Made by a program: the position numbers and the translations under genes. DNA of 64,000 nt, from the NCBI GenBank assembly GCA_951213105.1, contig OX578139.1:74605184-74669183 (forward strand). Direction: 5' to 3'. Within the stretch, counting starts at the first letter, position 1. The number at the start of each line of letters is the position of its first letter. Below are positions 22,226 through 34,400 of the stretch, in pieces. The DNA is from Amaurobius ferox. Lineage: Eukaryota; Arthropoda; Arachnida; Araneae; Amaurobiidae. The notes under the pieces were generated by a model that ran no database searches, was not told the origin of the DNA, and saw nothing but the letters and a program-made list of their open reading frames with translations.

Positions 22226-23114
22226 ACTTTCCTTATATACATAATGTATAAGGAAAGTATTGTGACGAGGTCGAAAATTCGAATTAGAGTTTTCGACGGC
22301 AGAGCACGTTTCAAGCATCCCTGATCACGAATCAAACATTTCTGAGGTGATGTCTGCGTGTGTGTGTCAGTGAGCCTGTGGAGACGATATCTCACGAACG
22401 AATGGAGCGATTCAAATGAAATTTGGTACAAAAATCACAATCCGTGAATACTGGAAGCCTATTGTTTTTATACGTAATCGAATGTTCAGAACCTCCCTAA
22501 ATTTTCATTTGAAATTTTGAAAAAATCATCAAAAAATCAATATCTTTAATAAAATTACGCAAATAGACATTTCTTATGTAATTTTTCCTTAGAAAATGAT
22601 TGACATAAATTTTAGATCGTTAGCATGAACAGTTCTCGAGATATTGCACATTTTTAAAATAAATTTATCAAAAAATCCCATAAATTAAATAAAATCTATT
22701 AACTGTTGAGAAACATGTTCACTTTTCATATGTCATATCATGCGATATATTGGGTGACATCATTCTCGTGGATCTAGCTCGTTTCATTCATGAGAAAAGG
22801 TACTTTGAGTAATACTTTTGCATTTGAACGCCAATAATCATTTATATGCTATAAGAATAACTTATTTCTCCGTCCATAACGCTTGGCGAGATTTTGGCGG
22901 AATATCGCCAACTTGGCGACTTTTTAAAATGTTGCCAAACGGATAAAAATGACACTAAATCAATGAAAATGACAATTGATTGACGAAAATTCAATATCTT
23001 GGAAAGAATATTTAAGTATCTACTAGAAGAAAAACCTATTTTTTTTTACTGTAAAAGTAGTAAATTCATTGCATTATATAAGGAAAGTCATGTGTTGCCC
23101 ACATCAGATTTTTT
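22226..23114 (+). mobile_element. Interspersed family A, near full-length copy
   Basis: Starts ACTTTCCTTATATACATAAT, continues with the terminal palindrome, GTCGAAAATTCGAATT, a TGTGTGTGTC tract, CCGTTCTCGAGA-like and GCCAACTTGGCGAC blocks, and ends GTGTTGCCCACATCAG with a T run. It is closely related to the copy at 42972-43966. No coding capacity. Confidence 0.8.
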
Positions 23115-23485
23115 CTTTCAGTTTTAACCTGGGCCATTCTTTTTTTCCCTTTAATTTCCAAATCCACAATTTACTTGCCCCTCTTTTTTCCTAATGAACT
23201 TGGGTGTTCATTTTCATCTTTGCTGTATTTAGGTTGCATGGATGTCTCTGAAAATTGTTTAATATGTTTGTTTAGTACGTTTTCACAGCTAAAAACACAA
23301 AAACATTTTTATAGACTCTTCTCAATCTGGCTGCAAAAATGAAAATATATACTGGGTTACAAGAAAAGGTTTCCAATATCTCATGAACTATGGCAGCTAG
23401 CTATGAACTTCTTGTGCCGCTGTACAGGAAACCCCCTATGGCTCACACAAGACCCCGTGTTTTTTGGGGGATAGGGGGTTCTCAT

Positions 23486-23895
23486 CCCCTTTTGCAGATA
23501 GAGAAAAAGTCAATTAGAAAGTTGTAGAGCTAGTCAAATTTAGTATAAACCTGCTTTAGTCTCATAACAGAAGATGGAAGAAAGAGACCGGGCAGCTCCC
23601 CCCTCCCATAAATCAATCAATCACTGTGAAACAATAGCCAAGTATTTAGACAAGGTAACAATATGTGAATGCATAATAGACAATTTATTACCATCAAATT
23701 CACACATATATATATATATAATGTTACCTTGCCTAAATACTCTGTTAATGCCGCATGATGTCTTTATTTTCTGGGGGAGGGGGGGGAGAGGCTGTCTGGC
23801 CCCTTTCCATCTTTTGTTATAGAACTAAAACATTTTTGTACTAAATTTGACTTGCTTTACTGACTTTTTCTTCCCTTATCTGCAAAAAAGGCCGA
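23486..23895. mobile_element. ~410-bp foldback MITE
   Basis: Two arms of roughly 190 bp pair around a short TA-rich centre near 23690-23720. Left-arm TTTTGCAGATA, AGTCAAATTTAGTA, AGATGGAA and AGTATTTAGACAAGGTAACA all have right-arm complements. There is no protein. Weak further pairing may extend it leftwards. Confidence 0.7.
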
Positions 23896-25839
23896 GATGG
23901 GCTTCTAGCACTAAAATTTCCTTAGTCTCAATGTGCCTAATGTTTTTTATACCTACTTGAATATTTTTTATCATAATTTTAATTTTCACATGCATACATT
24001 TCATAACCTCTAATTTATTTTCTAATTCACATAAATCATTCTTGTATTTGGTTTAAGATGATGTCAAATTATTTGTAATTTCTTGATAGAAGCAGACACA
24101 TGAAAATTCTGTTTCAACCATGGAAGTACAAAAGATTTGGATTCTCACAAGCAACAGATATTTATGGCTAAAAAATGTTTTCATAATTTTTCTTGTATTA
24201 CTTTTTAATAACAAAAGAAAAAGAAACTTTACCACCCCTTTACACTCAACGATTGCAAAAACGAAAAATTTAGTATTTTATTTTTAGTCTTAATATTTTA
24301 ACCAAACAAGTTTTTGATACCTCACTTGTTTTTTAATTTCCATCCCTCTTTTTTTCATGCATACATTTCATAACCTCAGAATTGTCTATATGTATTAAAC
24401 TGACTGACTGATTGGGTGGGTGACATATCAAAATTATCAAGCATTTCCCTTATGTCTAAATTATTGGTTTTAGTGTCATATGGCTTTCCTAGCTTTGAAA
24501 CCAAGAGAAAAATCTTAAAATTTGGGGAAATTCGAATTACAGGTAACGGTGCAAAAGAATAATAAAAAATCAAATTCACTTTTCAAAATTATTAAGCACT
24601 TCCACTCAAGCCAGAAACTTTATTTTGGCCTTATTCGATCCATCTCAGCTTCCAGATCAACAAATAAATTTAACATTTTGTAAATTTGAATTAAGGGTGA
24701 CAATGCAAAAGGAATAATAAAAACTCAAACCCATTTCTCTTAATTATTGAGTACTAGAACATATTACCCAGCATTGCCTAGGTCTTAAATAAGTGCCCAC
24801 TACTTAAATACAGATGCAGATCTAACACCACTCAATTTTCAAATTGCCTGTTTTGTCACAAAGCATGAGCACAACCACTTAACAACATTCAGTCCATAGC
24901 TTAGCGACAAAAAATAGGAGAAAAAAGAAACATAGTTATTAGCAAAATCTAAAATTTTAATTTTTATGCATTTGCTGAAGAATTCACCGAAAATAAAGTA
25001 TAGCAATTGTTTTTTATTTCTTTAGTTAGAAATGCAAAGATATACTTTTGAAAAAGTGTAGAATTGTGCTTATCTTTCATTTTCAGATGTAACAAAATAA
25101 GAATCAAACATTAAAAATTCATATTTCAATGTATTTAAAAATTAAAATGAAGGAACTGCCTATAGATTCTGTTCAAAGGTCGTTGAAAAGAATGTTCTTC
25201 GATCTTTCAAAATTGTTCTACAGCATAAAATAACTAAAAATCTAATTTGAATTTTAAAGAAATCTGGCAGAAGTACATAGTATCAGAAGCTCAGCTAACC
25301 CAGTACCGAATTTCGTGGCTGTCTGAAGCTTAGATTTTCCACTAAAGATAAAAAGACAAACATCTTCTATTATGCAAGATTTCTAGTCTAATTATAATAT
25401 CGGTCTCGGTCTCAATCGAGCTGACTCATCTTCTAAGACAAAAGAAAATTCAGAAAATTATGGAAAAACCGAAATTTTGAAAAAACTTGCATTAATCTGC
25501 CTATCAGAAGTAATTAAAAAAAAAAAAAACAATTTAATATCCTTTTGCTGCCAATCAAAAAATTTAAACAAATAATTTTGTCTGCAAAAATAGAATTCAA
25601 TATATTTTTCCATTTGACATGTTAACAGAATTATAAAATGTGTATCATTTTTACATTTAAATCTGAAAGGGTTTTTCATATCCAGAACAGTTAACAATTT
25701 TTATCAAGTGTGTAAATGTCACATTTAATGACCCCTAGCCATTTCAAACAGTTTGGAAACAGAAATGGCTAGTTTGAGATATTTTTTTTTCACTATTTTT
25801 TCCAAAACTATGAAATAAAAACTTTTTTTTCATTTCTTA
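23896..25839. other. No gene seen
   Basis: AT-rich DNA without recognisable genes. Short frames here are unsupported by composition or splice sites. Confidence 0.4.
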
Positions 25840-25940
25840 GAACACACTTCATACCAAAGATTTAAACTTGGCATCTATGGATCTGAAAGTCAGAGCACTA
25901 ACTCTTTACTCACAAGTGAGCTTAATTATTCAATGATATA
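25840..25940 (-). mobile_element. Degenerate tRNA-like (SINE-type) sequence
   Basis: On the minus strand this resembles a tRNA body. A D-arm-like AGCTCACTTGTGAGTAAAGAG is followed by an anticodon-arm-like CTCTGACTTTCAGATC and a box B-like AAGTTTAAATC, spaced roughly as in tRNA genes. Stems are imperfect and box B is degenerate, so I take it as a tRNA pseudogene or a tRNA-derived SINE head, not a working tRNA. Confidence 0.4.
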
Positions 25941-28400
25941 AACAGTACCAATAGTTTCAAGACATAATATCAGCTAACACATTAGACAAGTCAGTATACT
26001 GTCATAATGCACTTTTATTTTACACTTTCTTAAATTACATAATGCAGTTGTGCTGCATATGCCATATATCTTCACTATCAACAGGAAAAATTTTATAAAT
26101 CACCAACAGTAAAACACTCATGATAGATGATCGAAAATAATATGCAAAATGAGCATAAAAAAACAATATTTCATACACAGAAACAATGTCTTCAATTTGC
26201 ACAAGGTATATGGCATAGTGCCATCCAGATACAGCAGGAATTATAAATGGAATAGAATATTTTCCTTACAAAACACACAAAAAACTGAGCCACAAATGAT
26301 AAAGTACTTAAGAATGTTAAAATACATAAATGGAGGAAAATTTAAAAATACTTTGAGTAAAGTATAGAAAAATACAGCCAAGATAAACTAGAAAGTTTAA
26401 GATGATGATATCACAAAACAACCCTAAAACAGAATACAAATACGATTCTTGTTATATTAAGAACATTTTTATTGGAACAAAAAAAATTGTAGATGTGATG
26501 ACATAAATTAAAAAAATTGGTCTATATTGCAATCGTTTGAATTTTTCTATTTAATACAGAAAAGGCTTTTTTTCAAAGTTTGGTACTCACCACTGCTGAA
26601 ACACAACAATTATTCAGAGAAAAAATGTGACAATTTTAGTTTTCATTTAGCAATTGCCAACAAAAATTTGGAAACATCTGCACAACATTCTAAAACATTA
26701 ATAGTCTTGTTAGGTAGAAAAATTTATTGACATATAAAAATGTTTAGTCCTAAATGTTTGAAAACAATACAAATAGCAGATAAATGATCAACATAAATCT
26801 TGTGTAATATTTCAGATAAAGCTAGCATTACAAGGGGTGTTCTGAAAAAATTAAATTAAGTGCTAGAAAATGCTTTAATGTGAGATCAAACAAACATTTT
26901 GAATAAAAACAGATTTCAGTTACCAAACAAAATACTTCAAAATTCCATTCTAAGTATTTCTTATAAAAATCTGTTCAAAACAAGCTCAAATATAAAATTG
27001 AAAAGCATCATAAAAATATGAAATTGTTCTTAGTGGCAAATTAAAGTGAAAATAAATATAAACATATTTGTGCAAACTTATGTTTTACATCAGATCTTTA
27101 CTTGCTATTAATAAACTTTAAAGGGAATCCCACATTAATAGGAAAAAAGTTCCCATTTTTATTAGAATTATTAAACTAGAGCATTTAGAATAAAATCTTG
27201 AATACAATTTTCCAAACATTCTAATCTTTTTATGTTTTCCTTGCAATAAAATACTATAAAATCATCCAACCAAATGTTCAAATACTGTTTAGCAATTTAA
27301 AAGCAAGGCAAAGAAAATTATCTGTTTTATACACTTGAAACTGTAAACTATTTTTAGTCTAATTTATTTTTTTATTCTGTAATTAAAGGAAGATAGGCTT
27401 GACTAATAAATCTCAATTATGTTAAAAATTGTCAGTTTTATCAGTTTAAAATAGTTTGGGGGAAGTTATATTTACATTATATGAAATGTATGAATTATTT
27501 TATATTCTAAATTCTCCATCAAAATAAAATTTCAACTTATTATATTAATCAGGTGTGTTATTTAATCTCTATCCCATCCTTAGTAGGCTACTTGATTTTC
27601 TATAAATACATATAAGGGCTAAATGAATTTAATGAGATTTGATAGTGAAATGTCTTATTTTATTTTGTATTACAAAATTATTTAAATGCAACTATTCAAG
27701 TAGGCTTGAAAAGAGATAATAGGGAAGAACTTCTTTAAATTAGTTTTTTTTTTTTTTTTTAGGAGAAATTTTTTCCTGCACAAATTGTTATCAATAAGAA
27801 AACCATACTTTCTTTTTATAGCCCCAGATACTCAAATGTGAGAACCCCATATATAGGAACATAATTATGAAAAATAAATTAAAAACCTTCATTACTAGCA
27901 AGTTTAAAGTATTGTCCTGCTTGCTGCCTGGCTAGCACTACACAAATTAAATAAATCACCTTTCATTTGTCATATAACATTTATTTAAAAATAATAACAA
28001 TCTATTTGCTCTATTAAAATATTAACACTTAACATGTTATAATTAAGTATTTCTTATCCAAGATGCATAACTTAGTATTCACAATGATTTCCAGTTAAAT
28101 AAAAATAGTACTTAAAAAAAAATCAGAGCAAAAAAAAAACTAATTCATTACCCGCTTTAAAAAAGTAACAAAAATTGCTCTGTTCTGTACTTTTACAAAA
28201 TCTAAACATTTCATAAAACAAACTTGGATTTTTTTTTTTTTTAACCCAGACACAACAATCAAGGCAGTGATCCCTTTAGAACAAAAATAGTTTCCCAAAA
28301 AGCAGAGTGTCTGCTTTATACTCATAGTATTGGAATGCACTTCAAAATATCTTGACTAGTATGTTCCTAACTACACACTTATGAGTTCAACAACCAATCC
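25941..28400 (-). other. 3' flank and probable 3' UTR of the V-ATPase subunit A gene
   Basis: AT-rich, without frames or repeat families. On the minus strand several AATAAA-type signals occur (for example near 27980), so the gene's 3' UTR and poly(A) site should be here, but I cannot choose which signal is used. Confidence 0.4.
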
Positions 28401-28493
28401 TCAATCTTCTAAGTTACGGAATGCTTGTGTCATGTTTTCATGGAGCTCTTCAAATGAACGTTTGATTTCAGCTTCACCTTTAATGACAGGATC
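28401..28493 (-). CDS. ATP6V1A: V-ATPase subunit A, last exon
   Basis: Follows an acceptor (TTTTAG) at 28494-28495 in phase 0. Its 30 codons start DPVIKGEAEIK and end FRNLED before TGA at 28401-28403. The ending matches the conserved C-terminus of metazoan V-ATPase A subunits, which close on FR(S/N)LED, so the natural stop is present and the gene end is fixed. Confidence 0.95.
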   Translation of the reverse strand, partial: DPVIKGEAEIKRSFEELHENMTQAFRNLED

Positions 28494-28559
28494 CTAAAAT
28501 AAAAAATTCTTTTTAAAATCATATGTGGGAATCAAACTCGCCGACGCAGAGTCTCCGAT

Positions 28560-28775
28560 GAAGGACCAAACTCGGCAGAATTCCGATCTATGATGGGTGG
28601 TGGCAGAGGGGTAAGGGGTGTCGAAAGCCCAGACCATCCGACTCGTCCTAGGACTTAAGAACACATTCGTGGATGGCCGAGGGTAAGGGGTGTAGAAGAC
28701 CCAGACCGTCCGACTCGTCCGGGGGACTAAGAGCAGCTATTTGGACGGCCGGGAAGGAGGGTAAGGGGTGTAATG
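28560..28775 (-). mobile_element. SINE-like GC-rich element in the last V-ATPase intron
   Basis: Two ~75-85-bp units in tandem, each with GGTAAGGGGTGT, CCCAGACC and CCGACTCGTCC, the second ending in GGACGGCCGGGA. On the minus strand the downstream part (28530-28560) contains GAGTTTGATTCCC, a good RNA polymerase III box B. I therefore suspect a tRNA-derived SINE. Its end lies within about 40-70 bp of the acceptor of the last V-ATPase exon. Confidence 0.55.
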
Positions 28776-30131
28776 AATCTCTCCTTTTTCCAATGTTTGG
28801 TAACTTGAAGAAGTGGTAAATAAATAATCGTATAAATCCTCTTGTCTCTAAGCAGTTTCAACCTCATTGATACTCTTAAATTTCTAGGGAACGTGACTGA
28901 ATCAAGATTAAAATCTTCTTGGATTGAATAGATGTTTCATACCTTAACTTCAGTTGTCAGGCAACCAGGAACAAATGCCATGAATGAATTGTAAACATAT
29001 TAGGTTTAAAGTTGAAACCAAAGTGGGAAAGAAAAAAAAAATACTTCTGGCTGAAATTAGAAAAATCCATTCCAAAATTTCAAACTTGTTATGTACTCCT
29101 GTCTGTTACAGCAAATAGAAATTTTATAGCTTGGGTTTTAAAAAGTTAAAAGTGGATAGCGCTATGCACGGGTTTGGGCTTGAGTTTTCTACTGTTTCGG
29201 GCCAGGTTGAGTCTTTTTTTTTAAACGTCCTTTACGACCGAGCCGAATATATTTATTTTGAAAATTTTTTCAATGGATTTAAATTGAATACATGAACTTA
29301 TTCAGTTTATTTCAGCTGTGTAAAGATAAACATTTAAGAAAACAAACTCAATTTTCCATACAAAATTTTCACAAACTTGTTTTTAATATATTTGAATACA
29401 AATCATTTCGTGCCTGTCGAAACACAGTTATCTTCAGGCCAAGTTCATTTTACATTTATAAATTCTTTGGGTTTGACCCGGGTGTAAGCATTGGTACTAT
29501 TGGTCGGTGAAAATCTGAAATTTCGGCAAATGTAAAACTCAAAAAGGAGAACAGAGCATGTCACTTCGATCGTGAGCACGCTATTGCATTTTCATTTGAT
29601 CTTCGAATTTACTGAGTGGAAGATGAGGGGAGGGAAAATAACTAGTGCCTGTGGTTACAATGCAGATCTGGCGGCTCTCCTAGAAAGAAGGCGTTAATAA
29701 TGCACACTAGTTAAGTTTATGGGGGCGGGGGAGGAGGAGATTTGTAGGAACAACATTTCAATTTTCATTCATGGCACGGGAAAAGGTGGCTTTCGCTGCC
29801 CTTTTTTTAATAATTTTATGATATGATGACTATTTTTTTTTTTTACAGAATCTCTAATCTCAAGGTCATCCAAGAGGATGGCAACTTTCAAAAATTGGCC
29901 GTTCTCGCTGAATTTTAACCCGGCGAGGACAGGCAATTTCCAATTTCCAGAATAATCCCATATTTCTCAAATACAGTTTAAAATTATTACTCAGAAAATA
30001 ACTTCAATTCATCTACTATTAGATTAATAATTGCATATAATCTAGAAAGTTGGTAGTGTATGACTAAAATATTAAAATTATAGAAACATGTCCATAAGAA
30101 TTTAAAGACATGTTTTTATAACAATACATAC

Positions 30132-30398
30132 CATAAACTTCATGCTGCTAAGTTGATAAAGGATGCTATCCAGGGCCTCCCTAATAACAGCCCATGTTAT
30201 TCTGTGTTCACTCTGTGCAGTGGCCTGTACAACATTGTGCGCAAGGTCATAGAATGAAATCATATTCCTCATCATCCCAACTGTTTTGTAAAATGGACAG
30301 AATTTATCATATGGTGCATAGCCATTTTGCTGTAGGAAATCATCTTTAATTAATTTTGCAACTTCTAGAGTTATCTTGTCGGACTCAGCCAGTGATGC
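30132..30398 (-). CDS. ATP6V1A: V-ATPase subunit A, penultimate exon
   Basis: 89 codons in phase 0 on both sides (acceptor TTTTTCAG, donor ATG/GTATG). It starts [20 protein letters not shown], continues CPFYKTVGM and [13 protein letters not shown], and ends YQLSSMKFM. This is the C-terminal helical domain that packs against the rotor stalk and neighbouring B subunits. The ...ITWAVIRE...[10 protein letters not shown] stretch is diagnostic of eukaryotic subunit A. Confidence 0.97.
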
Positions 30399-30523
30399 CT
30401 GAAAAAGAAAGAACAATTAATTGTGGAAAACAATCTAAATTGAATAATTAAAACATTTTAATGAGTAAAATCATTATAATATACCCCAATATGTACAAAT
30501 TGCATTTATTCAATAAACAATGT

Positions 30524-32410
30524 ACATTAGAGCAGAGCGAAAAATAACTTTTATTTTCTAAAAAGCTTGAGATGGGAAAAGTTGCCATTTGACCTGAATA
30601 CCATTTGTGTAAAATATTAACACCGAAAAAAAACCTTCAATCTGTGCATTTGTATTTCAGTTTAAAATTTAAAGTATAATTTCAAAATTTTTCAGTTTTC
30701 TTAAAAATTTGCATATTAACTATTTTAGTGCTAAAATACATTTATTACTTTCATTATTGAGTAAAAAAAAAAAAAAAAATTCGAAATCAAATATTTATAT
30801 CTCATGTCATTTGACAACAAAGTTAAAGAATTTCAAAGAAAACAACAAATTTATGATGTTGCTAGTTTCACAAAAAATGGGTCATTTTAACAAATATGAC
30901 TGAAAGTTGTTGATATATAAAGAAGACATGGATATACACAGTGTTCAAATCCTGTCCTATCAGCACATTAATTGCAATATAAAAAAGCCAAAATATTACT
31001 TGCTGTAGTGATTTTTCGTTTCGAAAGTATGCATTCTTGATCAAGCAATATTGCTCTGAAAAACCATTTCGACACTCATAGCCACAAACTCTATTACATG
31101 ATGTAGTGGTTTCTTTAACTAGTGTTTTGATGGCTTGACTACATGCTGATATACAAGGAATTGATCGAAAGCAAAGTAAAACATTATATACTCTCTCCTC
31201 TTTCTGCAATTGACAATAAAACGTTATCTGTCAAGCACATAGTAATTGGAGGCTTGGTTACTATGACTGAATCCCAGTTGATCATATTGATGTAATCCTT
31301 TGCATTGAGATTTATTTCAGGGATATCAAATTTGTGGATATCATCAGATAAATTAGATATTGTTGATCTGTACTAAGTATATGTTTATTGATATCTGCAA
31401 TCTATAGGATTCATGGGACTGGTAAAGAGAGTGTAAGACAGAAGAGGATGTAAATGAGCGGTTGCTGAAGTTTTTCCTATAGGACCACAAAATCCCGAAG
31501 GTTTTTTTTATCCAACTCTTCAATTAAATGCCATAAAGGAAGCTCATTTAAATAAAGTTGGCAAAAAGCCATTGTAGTGGCCTTTGTAATTTTTCTTTGA
31601 CCAGGTGAATGATTCCAGCATGTTTACCCACATTTGTTGTGCCTCCATCACAACCTAAGCAAACCAAATAGGATAAATCAGTATTTTTTCTGCAAAATAT
31701 TCTCAGATACTATCAACTACATTTTCAGCTCCAGATGAAATTGGCATAACATGGCCAAAATATCTGGATTTTGGCTCATGAACTAGTGTTATGTATTCTT
31801 TCAATATGTATCTTTTCATCTACTGATCTTTCAGCATGCATGTAGTTCCATCTTTCCTCCCATCGAAACATAACCACAGAATGATTATTACCATAGGATA
31901 TTACCATACTTACAACATGTCAGTCACAGGCTGTAGAATTTCTTTTCTAATTTCCCTTAAATATATTTCCATGCTCATCAGTCCCAAGAGGAAAGTGCCA
32001 AATACCAGACATAAAACTTTGATATTTTAAAAATATATTACCAGTACAAAGTGTTTACATTCGTTGATTTTCTTGAAATTCTTTAACTTTACTGCCATAT
32101 TTAACATTGAAGACAATTCTTTTGTCTTGAATTTTTTTTTTGTATAAAAAATATAATTGAATAATATTGAATAATAAAAGGTAATAAATATATTTTAGCA
32201 TTAAAGTGGTCAACATGCAAATTTAAAAAAAAAAACCTGAATTTTTTTTTAATTATGCATTAAATTTTAAACTTTAAAGCAAATGTGCAGATTGAAGACA
32301 TTTTTTTTCGATATTTATATTTCACACAAGTGATATTCAGGTCATATGGCAACTTTTCCCCATCCCCAGCTTTTAGGGGGGAAAATATTGTCTTCACTCC
32401 GCCCTAATGT
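30524..32410 (-). mobile_element. 1.9-kb DNA transposon with long inverted ends and broken transposase
   Basis: The ends are inverted: the left begins ACATTAGAGCAGAGCGAA and the complement of the right begins ACATTAGGGCGGAGTGAA. Similarity extends about 150 bp inward (AAAAGTTGCCAT, GACCTGAATA). It lies in the intron between the exons at 35229 and 30398. It holds minus-strand remnants of a transposase-like protein, listed separately. Just outside the right end are three copies of a 24-bp GATGCAATAAACAATGTACA-type repeat (32418-32490), and the left flank carries the same CAATAAACAATGTAC words. Confidence 0.7.
30868..31830 (-). pseudogene. Transposase-like protein remnant
   Basis: On the minus strand, 31830-31440 translates in shifting frames. 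It gives a YFGHVMP segment, then LGCDGGTTNVGKHAGIIHL, then RPLQWLF and a GPIGK-like ending (broken as VL-stop-GKTSATAH). I know this order (GCDG.TNVG...RP.QWL..NELP...GPIGK) from uncharacterised transposon-derived proteins that are common in arthropod genomes. At least three frameshifts or stops make it non-functional. A 113-codon frame at 31209-30868 may be the C-terminal remainder. No transposon superfamily is assigned. Confidence 0.55.
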
Positions 32411-32417
32411 ATATATA

Positions 32418-32490
32418 GATGCAATAAACAATGTACATACTGATGCAATAAACAATGTACATATTGATGCAAAAACAATGTACAAACATA
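32418..32490. repeat. 24-bp tandem repeat, three units
   Basis: Units start GATGCAATAAACAATGTACA at 32418, 32442 and 32466, the last with a deletion. They adjoin the right end of the DNA transposon. Confidence 0.85.
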
Positions 32491-33014
32491 TCAATGCTGT
32501 TTGTTAGGGTTCTCCAAAAGGTCTGGTCATGGCATAAAAAATTAACTTTATATGCAAATCTAAAGGATAAAACAATCAAATAAAGCATAGCAAATTTGTA
32601 ATCAATATACTCCTTTGATATTACAAATTTGCATACAAATTTCATCAACTTGTTCATCCAATACCAAAATAAAATTGAAACAAGTAGCAAAAGATATTAC
32701 CATACCATATTTTATACTGTTGAAATTGATTAAAAACAAACAAAAATATTATTAATTTGAACTTTAACAGAAGACTTTAGAAGTTTAAAATAATAAATTC
32801 TTCCTTAAACCTATGTTATGCACAACCGACATAATAATAATAAAAATAATAATAAAAAATTAAAAATTTTTAAAAATGTATTTATCCATTATATTCCTGA
32901 TTTTAATCAGACAAGAAAAAATTAAATAAAAATTGTTTGTTTTATAACTCGATCAGATATTTTAAACAATTTTACAAAATAACAATATATGTAGTTTTTA
33001 AACACTACATTTTT

Positions 33015-33624
33015 ACTTTTAATAGATAAGGAAAGTAATAGAATTGCATTGGAAATATTAACTTGAGTTTTTTGATGGATCTACATGTTTCGAGCCCTCT
33101 AGAACCTGAAAAACCATCTTTAACTTGATGTCTATGTGTGTGTTTACCTGGCAATGCATATTATCCACTCTAGCTGAAAAACTAATTGGCCAAATTTCAC
33201 AAAATTTTGTCGATAAGTCACTTGTGGGTTACCCTGGTGCTGATTAGATTTGGGTACGATTCAAAAAAGAGAAAATCTGCATTTTTTTGCAAAATGGCCC
33301 ACATAAATCATCAAAGACCAAGTATGCTCAAATGTATCAATTAAATGCTTAATGTATATGCAATAATTGATGGCCCATAACTGTAAACCTAATAGTTCTT
33401 GAGATATTTTAGTTCTTTTACATTTTGGTCATGTCGCCTTTGAAAGTACGCCCAGTTGCCAAATCAAAACAAAAATTGAATTAAAGCTATGAATTCAGTA
33501 TAATTTTAAATAATTATTCATGTTATCTTGTGCAATTAAACTCAATTTAATAAATGTAAATGAAAAAAGGAAAATTAATTTGAATCTGTAGAGAAAGTGA
33601 CATGCTCTCACATCAGATTTTTTT
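33015..33624 (+). mobile_element. Interspersed family A, short divergent copy
   Basis: Same plan as the 9.8-kb copies: an ATAAGGAAAGT start, GAGTTTTTTGATGGATCTAC, a TGTGTGTGTT tract, a single GCCAAATTTCACAAAATTTT then GGTGCTGATTAGAT unit, and an end of AAAGTGACATGCTCTCACAT then CAGATTTTTTT. It is more decayed than the others and lies in a V-ATPase intron. Confidence 0.7.
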
Positions 33625-33729
33625 ACAACATTTTATTTAGCATAATCTGGTATTTGTTTGTTTATCTATGTGATTCAAATCTTTAAGGTCATAACTAATC
33701 AAGTTCCATTAATTATAGTAAGATGAAAT

Positions 33730-34400
33730 TTGGTATGCCGTCTTTTGTGATACATTTTAATTCTTTTGGTTTTCAACCTTATCAGGCCATTATATTCTGG
33801 GCCCACCATAGAATGTACTCATTTTGGGGGAATAAGAACCAGGACAGCTAGAAAGTCCAAATTTGATTTGTTGTTGTCTTTTACAGTTTATGTTGACGCT
33901 TTAAATTGTGAACCTTATTGGACTTACCCGTCATGGGCCCACTATAGGAATATACTTATCTTTTGGTAATAACACAAAAACTGGAGAAGCTAGATAACCT
34001 TAAGAGTATTTTTTTTTTTCAGGTATATTAATCTTTGGATTTTGAACATTATTGGGATAGCCCATTCAGGGCTTGCTATAGGAATGTACTAATTTTTTTA
34101 GAATAACACAAGAACCAAAGCAGCTAGGAAGTTCAAATTTGGAATGTCGTTTTTCTGGGTATATTTTATTTTTTGGGATTTTTAACCCTATTGGACTAGC
34201 CCATCCTTGGGGATCTAGATCTGTTATATCTAGAGGGATCATATTTGACATATCGCTGTCTTTCAAGGTATATTTTAGTTCTTTGAATGTTGAACCTTAT
34301 CATCCCAGACTGGACTGGGCCTACCATAGAAATATACTCATTTTTGGGGAATAACTTGAGAACCAGAGTAGCTAGAAAGTCCAAATTTAGTATGTTGTTG
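33730..34400. repeat. Degenerate ~136-bp tandem repeat, about five units
   Basis: A GAATGTACTCATTTT-type block recurs at about 33810, 33948, 34082 and 34329, each followed by AGCTAGAAAGTCCAAATTT-like and preceded by AACCTTATTGGA-like sequence. One unit near 34210 is rearranged. Short frames on both strands here are a by-product of the periodicity. Confidence 0.8.
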
